The notes under the pieces: generated by a model | What the model saw: only the letters and a program-made list of their open reading frames with translations | What the model was told of the DNA's origin: nothing | Database searches by the model: none | Program-made: the position numbers and the translations under genes | From: an uncultured Rhodospirillaceae bacterium | Lineage (GTDB): Bacteria > Pseudomonadota > Alphaproteobacteria > Rhodospirillales > Magnetospirillaceae | Assembly: GCA_937887565.1 (NCBI GenBank) | Contig: CALABS010000058.1 | Location: 60,062 to 124,061 of the forward strand | Length of the DNA stretch: 64,000 nucleotides | Direction: 5' to 3' | In this document: positions 15,881-24,245 of the stretch, piece after piece | How positions within the stretch are numbered: the stretch's first letter is position 1 | Layout of the letters: the number at the start of each line of letters is the position of its first letter

Positions 15881-17884
15881 CTAGAAGGTGGCGACGGCGC
15901 GGGCGTAGAAGCTGCGGCCGGGGCCGTTGACGGCCGACGGATTGGGGTCGTCGGTGACGTTGTGCTGGTTGGCCTCGGCGTAGGTCTTGTCGAAGACGTT
16001 GTCGATGCCGACGCGCAGGCCGATCGTGTCGTGCACCTGCACGCTCGCGTAGAGGTCCAGCAGCCCGAATCCGCCGGTCGATTCGGCGTCGTAGCCGCTG
16101 CCGGTCGAGGGGTCGAGGTCTTGCCGGTTCTGGCGGGCGACGGCGCGGACCTTGAAGCCGGCGTTCCAGGTGCCGATCTCGCCCAGGGTGTCCTGGTAGT
16201 CCACCAGCCAGTTGGCCTCCAGCGGATCGATGCCGTAGAGGGCGCGGTCGTCGGCGGTGTTCTCGCCGTAGCGGTACGACACCGCCAGCCGGGTCGACCA
16301 GTTGCGGGTCAGATTGATCGCCGCCTCGGCGTCGATGCCGGCCAGGCGGGCGTCGACGTTGCGGAAGATGAAGGCGTTGTCGCTGAGGAGGATACCACTC
16401 TGGCCATGGGCGCGGTCGCGGCTGACGAAATCCTCGACCTGGTCCACGTAGCCCGACACCGCCAGCCGCCACGACCGGCTGCCGAGGCCGTTGTCGCCGC
16501 CGGGGCGCTTGCGGCCGTAGTCGAGCCAGTCCTCGCCCCGCACCGACAGGCCGGCCTCGGCCCGGTAATGGGCCTCGGGGTCGAGGTTGGGGTTGCCCAC
16601 CTGTCGCGTGATGGTGCCGGCCGGCAGGACGGTGTTGTTGGTGGAGGGCAGGGCGAAGAACAGCTCCTGGGTGTCGGGGGCGCGCATGATGCGGCCGACC
16701 GAACCGGTCAGGGCGACGCGGTCGTCGGCGAACGTCTGCTCGCCGTCCAGCTTCACGCTGACCATGTCCGCCTCGGGGGAGGTGTCGACCGGGCCGAAAT
16801 AGCTCTCGTAGAGCGAGCGCGGGGTTCCCGAGAAGTTGCCGATCCGCATCAGGTTGTCGGCCTTGGTGGCGTCCGCCGTCATGCGGTCGTAGCGGATGCC
16901 CAGCGCCAGGTTGGTCGCCGGGGCCGGCTTCCAGGCGGTATCCAGCGCGACCGCGCTCTCCCAGGCCTCGATGCCGGGATATTGGTAGCCGCTGATCTGG
17001 TAGATGTTGTTGACCCCGGGGCCGCCGTAGCGGGTGGCGTCGTGCCAGATCCGCTTGGTGGACAGGGTCAGGCGCGAGACGACCTCGTCGGACAGATGCG
17101 TTTCGCCCGAGAACGTCGGCCCGACTTCCTGGCGGCTCGGCCGCGAGATGACCCGGTTGGCGGCCGGGGTATCGGAGCGCAGGGTGAAGTTGTCGGCGCG
17201 CCGCTCCAGCCCGAGATAGCGCAGTTCCGCCTTGATGCGGTCGAGGCCGGCGACGGGCCGGGTCGATTCGCCGACCAGCAGGCCCAGGGTGCGGTCGGTG
17301 CGGATCGGTTCGGCGCCGAAGCCCTCGGAGATGTTGAGGCCGCCCTGGACCGTCACCACCGGGGTCGGCAGCATGTGGTCGTCGATGCGGTCGCGCAGCA
17401 CCATGGCCCGCAACGACGATTCGGCGGACGGCCGCAGGGCCAGGGCCAGTTGCTCGGTGTGGCGGTCGTAGCCGGTTCGCACCTCGTCGCCGTTGCCGTC
17501 CTCGTATTGGCCGGCGTTCTCGTAGTTGGCGGTCGCCTGCGCCGTGGCGACGGCGGTCCGCAGCGACGCCTGGCCGAACACCTCCTTGGTGCTGCCGGCG
17601 TTGCTGAAGCCGGCCCCCAGCTTGACCGGCGCCGCCGATTTCATCACCGAGTCCAGCGCCCCGCCGGTCGGATGGAGCTTGTCGCGGCGATACGCCATTT
17701 CCCCCGGCGCCCAGCCCAGATCCCACATGGGCAGGACCGGGAAGGGCCCCGGCTTGCGGTGCTGGGTCAGCACCGGCACGACGGAATCCTTCGGCAGTTC
17801 CGGCCCATTCGCGTCCTGGGCGGCGGCGCTTCCCGACGCCAGGATCGCTCCGGCAAGGATTGTCGACAGGCGGCGAGAAGTCAT
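15881..17884 (-). CDS. TonB-dependent receptor-like beta-barrel lacking a visible plug domain
   Basis: A 667-residue outer-membrane protein with a signal peptide ending near AAAQ (residue 22). The C-terminal part is a typical TonB-receptor barrel: repeated strand patterns, the DNVFDKTYAEAN motif about 40 residues from the end, and a terminal Phe. Unusually, the roughly 80 residues between the signal peptide and the first barrel strands show no TonB box and none of the plug motifs normally spread over 120-150 residues. It heads the operon with the binding protein, permease, ATPase and two NnrS genes (36-nt gap to the first). It may be an open porin-like channel or a very divergent receptor; the substrate is unknown. 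Confidence 0.75.
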   Translation of the reverse strand: MTSRRLSTILAGAILASGSAAAQDANGPELPKDSVVPVLTQHRKPGPFPVLPMWDLGWAPGEMAYRRDKLHPTGGALDSVMKSAAPVKLGAGFSNAGSTKEVFGQASLRTAVATAQATANYENAGQYEDGNGDEVRTGYDRHTEQLALALRPSAESSLRAMVLRDRIDDHMLPTPVVTVQGGLNISEGFGAEPIRTDRTLGLLVGESTRPVAGLDRIKAELRYLGLERRADNFTLRSDTPAANRVISRPSRQEVGPTFSGETHLSDEVVSRLTLSTKRIWHDATRYGGPGVNNIYQISGYQYPGIEAWESAVALDTAWKPAPATNLALGIRYDRMTADATKADNLMRIGNFSGTPRSLYESYFGPVDTSPEADMVSVKLDGEQTFADDRVALTGSVGRIMRAPDTQELFFALPSTNNTVLPAGTITRQVGNPNLDPEAHYRAEAGLSVRGEDWLDYGRKRPGGDNGLGSRSWRLAVSGYVDQVEDFVSRDRAHGQSGILLSDNAFIFRNVDARLAGIDAEAAINLTRNWSTRLAVSYRYGENTADDRALYGIDPLEANWLVDYQDTLGEIGTWNAGFKVRAVARQNRQDLDPSTGSGYDAESTGGFGLLDLYASVQVHDTIGLRVGIDNVFDKTYAEANQHNVTDDPNPSAVNGPGRSFYARAVATF

Positions 17885-18217
17885 CGGCTTGATCCCCTTG
17901 AAGAATACGAACGTTTCACCTGAACGCGCGAACTCGCCGCAGTCGCGTCGCCGGCGGAGGAATGACGGGAGCGGAGTGCCGTCCGCCCGTTTCCAATCAT
18001 TCCAATTCCACTCCCGCCCGCAATGGAAATCCCGGCGCGGAAATCCTGATCCCCGATCACACCCGCCGATTAACCAATGCAATTGCGAACCATTCGCGTT
18101 TGCGGTACCTTAAGCTCGAATTCGCCGCAAGCGAATATCATTTGTTAAAAACCGTGCATTTTTTCGCTCGCAAATGCCGGCGAAAAGTGGCCCTGGCGAT
18201 GGAGTTCAGGAGTGGCG
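17885..18217. promoter_or_regulatory. divergent control region with repeated TTCGC/GCGAA palindromes
   Basis: This 333-bp region is noticeably more AT-rich than its flanks and separates the receptor operon from the Crp/Fnr gene. It holds four short inverted repeats sharing one core: GCGA-AC-TCGC (17928-17937), GCGAA-CCA-TTCGC (18085-18097), TTCGC-N5-GCGAA (18121-18135) and TTTTCGC-N12-GCGAAAA (18161-18186). They may be operators for the neighbouring regulator. I found no classical FNR (TTGAT-N4-ATCAA) or CRP (TGTGA-N6-TCACA) site. Confidence 0.45.
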
Positions 18218-19042
18218 ATGCCGCAGGCAAGTATCTCGACCGCCGGTCGGGGGGCATTTCATGGTGCGCGTTCCACCATTCGAGATGATCTTCTCGCTTC
18301 TCTGGTGGCGGTCCCGCTATTCTCAATGGTTGATAAGGATGTGCTTCGCCCTCTCGCGGTGGAGGCGGTGGCGGTGGCGGTCGCCCAGCGCGACCACCTG
18401 TTCCACATGGGGGAGCCGGCCGAGGCCTTCTTCCTGCTGATGGCGGGCCGGCTCGCCATGTACCGCTCCAATCATGACGGCGAGGAAAAGGTCTATCGCA
18501 TCGCCAAGCCGGGCGAGGCCATCGCCGAGGCGGTCATGTTCGCCGAGCCCTGCCGCTATCCGTTGTCGGCGCAGGCGCTGGAGGACAGCCGCCTCTATCG
18601 GTTGCCGCGCCCGCGCATGCTGGAGATCGCCGGGCGCTGCCCGTCCTTCGCCATGGCCATGCTGCGGGCCATGGCGGGAACCATCTGCCAGGCGATCAAC
18701 CGCATCGACCTGTTGACCACCACCGGCGCCGACCAGCGCCTGGCCGCCTATCTGGTCAGCGAGTACCTGCGCCAGGGAACGCCCTGGATGACGCTGCCGG
18801 TCAACGGCAACGTGCTGGCGACCCAGCTCGGGGTGACGCCGGTCACGCTGTCTCGCCAGTTGAGCCGGATGCGACAGGCGGGGCTGGTGTCGGGCCAGAA
18901 GCGCAAGCTGGGCCTGCCGGATATCGAGGGCCTCTACAGGGCCGCCGGCCTGCCGCCGCCGGATCGCGGCGGAGGCCAGGCGCATCGCAGCGCCTGCCAC
19001 AATCTCGGAGAAGGAATGATCAATTGCTGCAACCACCGTTGA
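18218..19042 (+). CDS. Crp/Fnr family transcriptional regulator
   Basis: A 274-residue protein with an N-terminal cyclic-nucleotide-binding-like beta-roll (HLFHMGEPAEAFFLLMAGRLAMY, then EKVYRIAKPGEAIAEAVMF) and a C-terminal helix-turn-helix (GNVLATQLGVTPVTLSRQLSRMR). It lacks the N-terminal cysteine cluster of oxygen-sensing FNR, so it belongs with CRP- or DNR/Nnr-like groups; with two nnrS genes nearby, a response to nitric oxide is a fair guess. I chose the ATG at 18218 because caggag lies 5 nt before it; a GTG at 18212 would overlap that site. It is divergent from the receptor operon, which it probably controls. Confidence 0.85.
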   Translation: MPQASISTAGRGAFHGARSTIRDDLLASLVAVPLFSMVDKDVLRPLAVEAVAVAVAQRDHLFHMGEPAEAFFLLMAGRLAMYRSNHDGEEKVYRIAKPGEAIAEAVMFAEPCRYPLSAQALEDSRLYRLPRPRMLEIAGRCPSFAMAMLRAMAGTICQAINRIDLLTTTGADQRLAAYLVSEYLRQGTPWMTLPVNGNVLATQLGVTPVTLSRQLSRMRQAGLVSGQKRKLGLPDIEGLYRAAGLPPPDRGGGQAHRSACHNLGEGMINCCNHR

Positions 19043-19055
19043 ATCGGAAGGGACG

Positions 19056-19673
19056 ATGACGAAGACCTGCCTGTTCCTGCGCTGTCAGCGCGACCACCAC
19101 CCCAAGGCCCTGACCGACGGGGCCCCGACCGGCTTCGTGGAATCCCGCCATCTGCGCGAGCTTCCCGATCTCGACCTGTCCCCGCATGGCGCCATCCTGG
19201 TGTCCATGCTGTCCGATCAGGTGTCCCTGGCCGAGCAGCGCCAGAAGCTGGAGGCCTTCCTCGACGACGGCGGCGTCCTCGTCTTCAACGGCCATGTCGC
19301 GCATCCGCCGGTGGCGGGGCTGCGGCCGTTCGTTCCGGGCGGCCACCATGGAGTCGACGTGCTGGCGATCCATCGCCTGGCCGAGCACCCGGTCTTCGAC
19401 GGCGTCGCCGAAGAGGATCTCACCTTCCGGCGCGGTGTCGCCGGCTTCTATGCCCGGGGCCACAATCCGCCCCCCGACGGGGCGCGCGTACTGAACGGCA
19501 TCGGCGCCGAGCGGGCTCCGGTGGACTGGGAGTGGCGGCGCCCCGGCGGCGGCACGGTGCTGATGCATTCCGGCCTCGACCTGTGGGCCTATGCCGGCGA
19601 CTCCACCACCGCGGCGCGGATGGCGCCGCAACTGCTCGCCTGGCTGCAATCCGAACTGCGGGAGCAACACTGA
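19056..19673 (+). CDS. hypothetical protein, GATase-like fold (first of a pair)
   Basis: A 205-residue soluble protein that I cannot assign. The central region (GAILVSMLSDQVSLAEQRQKL, then FLDDGGVLVFNGHVAHPP) and the tail (GGGTVLMHSGLDLWAYAG) resemble class I glutamine-amidotransferase/ThuA-like folds, as seen in proteins that act on membrane or sugar targets, but no catalytic Cys-His pair is evident. It starts 13 nt after the Crp/Fnr gene and is followed 1 nt later by a second protein of similar plan, so both are likely co-transcribed with the regulator. Confidence 0.6.
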   Translation: MTKTCLFLRCQRDHHPKALTDGAPTGFVESRHLRELPDLDLSPHGAILVSMLSDQVSLAEQRQKLEAFLDDGGVLVFNGHVAHPPVAGLRPFVPGGHHGVDVLAIHRLAEHPVFDGVAEEDLTFRRGVAGFYARGHNPPPDGARVLNGIGAERAPVDWEWRRPGGGTVLMHSGLDLWAYAGDSTTAARMAPQLLAWLQSELREQH

Positions 19674-19674
19674 G

Positions 19675-20379
19675 ATGCGGACGATCCTGGCCGTCGACGG
19701 CGGCACCTATTTCCACCATTTCTCCTACGAGGACCCCGAGGTCGCCCGCCACATCCGGCGCCGCGTGCACGTGCGCGACCTGCCGGGCGCCGATCTAAGC
19801 GGGGTCGACGTGGTCGTGCTGCCCTGCCGCATCGACCCCGACGCGATGCTGCCGGCGCGCCAAGCGTTGCGGGACTACCTGGACGGGGGCGGGACGGTGG
19901 TCTCGCTCAATGCCGAGGCGGCCGAGGAGATCCTGCCAGGCGTCGCCGTCACCCCCGCCGAGGTGAACTTCTGGTGGTGGCTGAACCCCGCCACCGATCC
20001 CGGCATCCGCATCGTGCGCCCCATCCATCCCTTGTTCCGGCATGTGGGGGCGGGCGACGTGGTGTGGCACTATCACGGCCTGCTGACGCCGCCGCCTGGC
20101 GCCGTGCCGCTGGTCGAGGTGGCCGGGCGGGGGGCGCTGTTTTACGTGGACCGGGTCAGCACCGCCGGCCGGCTGGTGGTCACCACCCTCGATCCCCTGT
20201 TCCACCACGGCAGCAATTTCATGCCCGCCGCCACCCGGTTGCTGTACGGGCTGATGGAGTGGCTGGCGGAGGGTGACCTTGGTGACGCCATGACGCCCAC
20301 CGAGGCGCCGGCCGGCGGCGCCGCGCCGCCGCCGATTCCGGCGAGCGACGGGACGCCGCCGCCGCGCTGCTGCGCCTGA
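19675..20379 (+). CDS. hypothetical protein, GATase-like fold (second of a pair)
   Basis: A 234-residue protein starting 1 nt after the previous stop. It has the same general plan as its neighbour: an N-terminal Rossmann-like start, LSGVDVVVLPCRIDPDA near residue 40, LRDYLDGGGTVVSLN near residue 65, and a late RLVVTTLDPLFHHG strand-turn. C53 lies about where GATase-like folds keep a nucleophile-elbow strand, but the match is loose. The tail is rich in Pro and Ala and ends in a Cys pair (RCCA), which could bind metal. Function is unknown; the link with the receptor-NitT-NnrS operon is by position only. Confidence 0.6.
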   Translation: MRTILAVDGGTYFHHFSYEDPEVARHIRRRVHVRDLPGADLSGVDVVVLPCRIDPDAMLPARQALRDYLDGGGTVVSLNAEAAEEILPGVAVTPAEVNFWWWLNPATDPGIRIVRPIHPLFRHVGAGDVVWHYHGLLTPPPGAVPLVEVAGRGALFYVDRVSTAGRLVVTTLDPLFHHGSNFMPAATRLLYGLMEWLAEGDLGDAMTPTEAPAGGAAPPPIPASDGTPPPRCCA

Positions 20380-20482
20380 GCGGAGACACCGTTCGCGCCC
20401 GCCAGCAATGCGCAGCTTTCACTAGCCACGGGGCGAGGGCCTGCTAGGCTTTCGTCCCATGGCAGCCGCAGGGAGCGGGAAC

Positions 20483-21469
20483 GTGAACAAGCGCATGCTC
20501 GCCGGGATTGGCGTCGCCGCCGCCGTCGCGGTCGTTGCCGGCTGGCTTTTCCTCGATCATCGGGGCGACGGCCGCTATGGGGTGCTGGTCCTCTACGGCA
20601 ACGTGGATGTCCGCACCCTCAATCTGGCCTTCCAGGTCGAGGGCCGCCTTGCCGAGATGGCGGTGGACGAGGGAGACCGTGTCACCCCCGGCCAGCGGGT
20701 GGCGGCGCTCGACACCGGGTATTTGCAGGATGCCGTCCGCATCGCCGAGGGCCGCGTCGCCGCCCAGCAGGCCCAGTTGGCCAAGCTCGAGGCGGGCATG
20801 CGGCCCGAGGAGATCGGCCAGGCCCGCGCCGACGTCGAGCGCCTGGAGGCCCTGGCCACCAACGCCCGCAAGAAATACGACCGCCAGGTGGCGTTGCCCC
20901 TTGATTCGGCGGTGTCGCGCCAGTCCCTGGACAACGCCCGCGCCGAGTTCCGCCAGTCCGAGGCCATGCTCCGCCAGGCCCGGGAAAGCCTGAAGCTGGC
21001 CGAGGAAGGCTATCGCGCCGAGGACATCGCCGCCCAGCGCGCGCAACTGTCCGCCGAGCAGGCGCTGCTCGACCTCGCCCGCCGCCGGTTGGCCGACGCG
21101 GTGCTGACGGCGCCCTCGGAGGCGGTGGTGCTGACCCGCGTGCACGAGCCGGGGGCGGTGCTGTTGCCCGGCACCCCGGTCTATTCGGTGGCGCTGACCG
21201 AGCCGGTGTGGGTGCGCACCTACGCGCCAGAGGCCGCTCTGGGCCGCGTGGTCCCGGGCGCCGAGGTCCGCGTCACCACCGATGCCGCCTCCGGGCGCGC
21301 CTATCGCGGCCAGGTCGGCTTCGTTAGCCCGGTGGCCGAGTTCACCCCCAAGACCATCGAGACCCCCGACCTGCGCACCGCCCTGGTCTACCGCGTGCGC
21401 GTGATCATCGCCGATCCCGACGATTCCCTGCGCCAGGGCATGCCGGTCACCGTCCACATCGGCGGCTGA
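20483..21469 (+). CDS. HlyD family adaptor (YbhG-like)
   Basis: Periplasmic adaptor of the exporter that follows. A membrane anchor (MLAGIGVAAAVAVVAGWLFL) precedes a lipoyl half (NLAFQVEGRLAEMAVDEGD), a long coiled-coil hairpin (residues about 70-195) and the second half with a barrel (VHEPGAVLLPGTPVYSV). I prefer the GTG at 20483, 9 nt after agggag; the in-frame ATG at 20459 lacks a ribosome site but would add only eight residues. The order HlyD, double ATPase, permease, permease equals E. coli ybhG-ybhF-ybhS-ybhR. Confidence 0.82.
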   Translation: MNKRMLAGIGVAAAVAVVAGWLFLDHRGDGRYGVLVLYGNVDVRTLNLAFQVEGRLAEMAVDEGDRVTPGQRVAALDTGYLQDAVRIAEGRVAAQQAQLAKLEAGMRPEEIGQARADVERLEALATNARKKYDRQVALPLDSAVSRQSLDNARAEFRQSEAMLRQARESLKLAEEGYRAEDIAAQRAQLSAEQALLDLARRRLADAVLTAPSEAVVLTRVHEPGAVLLPGTPVYSVALTEPVWVRTYAPEAALGRVVPGAEVRVTTDAASGRAYRGQVGFVSPVAEFTPKTIETPDLRTALVYRVRVIIADPDDSLRQGMPVTVHIGG

Positions 21470-21473
21470 GGCC

Positions 21474-23126
21474 ATGACCGCGCTGGTCGAACTCGGCGAG
21501 GTGGTCAAGCGGTTCGGGCCGGACGGCCCGCCCGCCCTGGCCGGCGTCTCCGGCGAGGTCCCGGCCGGCCGGGTGACCGGTCTGGTGGGCGCCGACGGCG
21601 CCGGCAAGACCACGCTGATGCGCCTGATGGCGGGATTGCTGGCCCCCGACGGAGGTGGCGTCGTCGCGCCGCCGGCCGCCGAGATCGGCTACATGCCACA
21701 GCGGTTCGGATTGTATGAGGACCTGACCGTCGCCGAGAACCTGCGCCTCTACGCCGACCTGCGCGGACTGCCGGACGGCGAGCGGCCGGCGGTGCTGGAC
21801 CGCCTGTACCGCTTCACCGCGCTGGGCCCGTTCGCGGACCGGCTGGCGGGCAACCTGTCGGGCGGCATGAAGCAGAAGCTGGGGCTGGCCTGCGCCCTGG
21901 TGGCGACGCCCCGGCTGCTGCTGCTGGACGAGCCCAGCGTCGGCGTCGATCCGGTCAGCCGCCGCGAGCTGTGGCGCATGGTCCACGATCTCGCCGGCCG
22001 GGGCATCGGGGTGGTGTGGTCCACCGCCTATCTGGACGAGGCGGAGCGCTGCGACCGGGTCCTGCTGCTCGACGAGGGTCGCGTGGTCTATGATGGCCCG
22101 CCCAAGGCCTTGACCGCCCGCGTCGCCGGGCGCTGCTTCGCCCTGTCCTCGGATCGGCCCCGCCGCGACGTCCAGGCCGAGGCGGCGGGCACGCCGGCGG
22201 TGGTGGACGCGCTGATCCAGGGCGCGTCGGTGCGGGTGGTGATGGCGGCGGATTCTCCGCCGCCCGCCATCGCCGCCGCCACGGCGCGCCCGGTGCCGCC
22301 CCGATTCGAGGACGCCTTCGTCAGCCTGCTCCAGGAGCGCGGCCACGACCGCGCCCGCCATCCCACCGTGACCATGGCCCGGCGCGGCGGCCGCGACGGC
22401 CCGCTGGTCGAGGCCCGCGACCTCGTCCGCCGCTTCGGCGACTTCGTGGCGGTCGGCGGCGTCAGCTTCACGGTGGCGGCGGGCGAGATCTTCGGCCTGT
22501 TGGGTCCCAACGGCGCCGGCAAGTCGACCACCTTCAAGATGCTGTGCGGACTGTTGCCGCCCAGCAGCGGCGCCGCGCGGGTGGCCGGCATCGACCTCGC
22601 CGCCGCCCGTGCCCGCCAGCGGCTGGGCTATATGTCGCAGAGGTTCTCGCTCTATCCCGACCTGTCGGTGCGCCAGAACCTGGACTTCTTCGCCGGGGTC
22701 TACGGCGCCCCCCGTGGCCGGCCCGCCGAGATGGTCGAGGCGTTCGAGCTCGGTGAGCTCTCGGCCGCCGATGCCGGCGCGCTGCCACTTGGCTTCAAGC
22801 AGCGGCTGGCCCTGGCCTGCGCCGTGATGCATCGGCCCGACGTGCTGTTCCTCGACGAGCCGACCTCGGGCGTCGATCCGCTCACCCGCCGCGATTTCTG
22901 GCGCCAGATCAACGCCATGGCCGCCGAGGGCGTGGCCGTGCTGGTGACCACTCACTTTCTGGACGAGGCGGAATACTGCGACCGCATCGGCATCGTCCAC
23001 GGCGGGCGGCTGATCGCCCAGGGAAGCCCGGCCGCGATCAAGGACGGGGCGCGCGGCCCCGGGCGGCCCGACCCGACCCTGGAGGACGCCTTCGTCGCCC
23101 TGATCGAGGCGGAGGGCGGCCCATGA
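21474..23126 (+). CDS. double-ATPase ABC transporter protein (YbhF-like)
   Basis: A 550-residue protein of two fused ABC ATPase domains. Domain 1 has Walker A GADGAGKT (near residue 39), signature LSGGMKQK and LLLLDEPSVGVDP. Domain 2 has GPNGAGKS (near residue 344), a degenerate signature region (LPLGFKQR) and LFLDEPTSGVDP. As in the RbbA-like protein upstream, the second LSGGQ is altered. It begins 4 nt after the adaptor stop and overlaps the first permease gene by ATGA. In E. coli the YbhFSR transporter has been linked to drug and cation efflux; the substrate here is unknown. Confidence 0.85.
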   Translation: MTALVELGEVVKRFGPDGPPALAGVSGEVPAGRVTGLVGADGAGKTTLMRLMAGLLAPDGGGVVAPPAAEIGYMPQRFGLYEDLTVAENLRLYADLRGLPDGERPAVLDRLYRFTALGPFADRLAGNLSGGMKQKLGLACALVATPRLLLLDEPSVGVDPVSRRELWRMVHDLAGRGIGVVWSTAYLDEAERCDRVLLLDEGRVVYDGPPKALTARVAGRCFALSSDRPRRDVQAEAAGTPAVVDALIQGASVRVVMAADSPPPAIAAATARPVPPRFEDAFVSLLQERGHDRARHPTVTMARRGGRDGPLVEARDLVRRFGDFVAVGGVSFTVAAGEIFGLLGPNGAGKSTTFKMLCGLLPPSSGAARVAGIDLAAARARQRLGYMSQRFSLYPDLSVRQNLDFFAGVYGAPRGRPAEMVEAFELGELSAADAGALPLGFKQRLALACAVMHRPDVLFLDEPTSGVDPLTRRDFWRQINAMAAEGVAVLVTTHFLDEAEYCDRIGIVHGGRLIAQGSPAAIKDGARGPGRPDPTLEDAFVALIEAEGGP

Positions 23127-24244
23127 GTCCGCGGCTGACCCGGCTGGGCGCGCTGATGCGCAAGGAGTGGCTGCAGATCCTGCGCGACCCCAGCGCGTTG
23201 CTGATCGCCCTGGTGATGCCGCTGGTGCTGCTGGTGCTGGTGGGCTACGGGGTGTCGCTGGACGCCCGCGAGGTGCCGTTGGCGGTGGTGGTCGAGGAGC
23301 AAAGCCCCGAAGCCGCCAGCCTGGTCGCCTCCTTCGCCGGCACGCCGTGGTTCCGCGTCACCGAGATGCGCCACCGCCACGACGCCGAGGCGGGGCTAGT
23401 GGACGGGACCTACAAGGGGGTGGTGGTGGTCGCCGGGGACTTCCTGGCCGAGGCGCTGCGCGGCGGCACCGCCCCGATCCAGCTGTTGTTGGACGGCACC
23501 GACAGCAATACCGCCCGGCTGCTCAACGGTTATGTGGAGGGGGCGTGGGCGGTCTGGCTGCGCCACGAGGCGGCGGCGCGCGGGCAAGGCTTGGCCCTGC
23601 CGGTGGCGACCGAACCCCGCATCTGGTTCAATCCCGAGCTGCGGTCGCGCAATTTCCTGATCCCCGGCCTGATCGCCATCGTCATGACCCTGACCGGCAC
23701 GCTGTTGACCGCCCTGGTGGTGGCCCGCGAATGGGAACGTGGCACCATGGAGGCGATGATCGCCACGCCGGTGGGGAGCGGCGAGCTGCTGGCCGGCAAA
23801 CTGGTGCCGTATTTCGTGCTGGGGATGGGCGGTATGGCGGTGACGGTGGCGGCGGCGGTGTTCCTGTTCCAGGTGCCGCTGCGCGGGTCGCTGGCGGTGC
23901 TGACCGCCACCTCGGCGCTGTTTCTGGTGGCCGCCCTGGCCATGGGGCTGCTGATCTCGACGGTGGCCCGCAACCAGTTCGTCGCCGGCCAGATCGCCAT
24001 CGTCAGCGCCTTCCTGCCCGCCTTCCTGCTGTCCGGCTTCGTGTTCGAGCCGTCCAGCATGCCGCCGGCCATCGAGATTCTCAGCCATCTGGTGGCGGCG
24101 CGCTATTTCGTCTCCATCCTGCAGACCCTGTTCCTGGCCGGCGACCTGTGGTCGGTGATCCTGCCCAATTGCGCCGCCCTGGCGCTGATCGCCGCCGTGC
24201 TGCTGGCGGCCACGTTGCGGCGCACCCGCCGGAGGCTCGACTAG
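23123..24244 (+). CDS. ABC-2 permease (YbhS-like)
   Basis: A 373-residue permease with an N-terminal helix (ALLIALVMPLVLLVLVGYG), a large periplasmic domain (residues about 45-185) and five or six C-terminal helices. The AREWERGTMEAMIATPV loop near residue 207 is the ABC-2 family signature. It starts within the stop of the ATPase gene and ends 1 nt before the second permease, with which it likely pairs as a heterodimer. Confidence 0.85.
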   Translation: MSPRLTRLGALMRKEWLQILRDPSALLIALVMPLVLLVLVGYGVSLDAREVPLAVVVEEQSPEAASLVASFAGTPWFRVTEMRHRHDAEAGLVDGTYKGVVVVAGDFLAEALRGGTAPIQLLLDGTDSNTARLLNGYVEGAWAVWLRHEAAARGQGLALPVATEPRIWFNPELRSRNFLIPGLIAIVMTLTGTLLTALVVAREWERGTMEAMIATPVGSGELLAGKLVPYFVLGMGGMAVTVAAAVFLFQVPLRGSLAVLTATSALFLVAALAMGLLISTVARNQFVAGQIAIVSAFLPAFLLSGFVFEPSSMPPAIEILSHLVAARYFVSILQTLFLAGDLWSVILPNCAALALIAAVLLAATLRRTRRRLD

Positions 24245-24245
24245 C

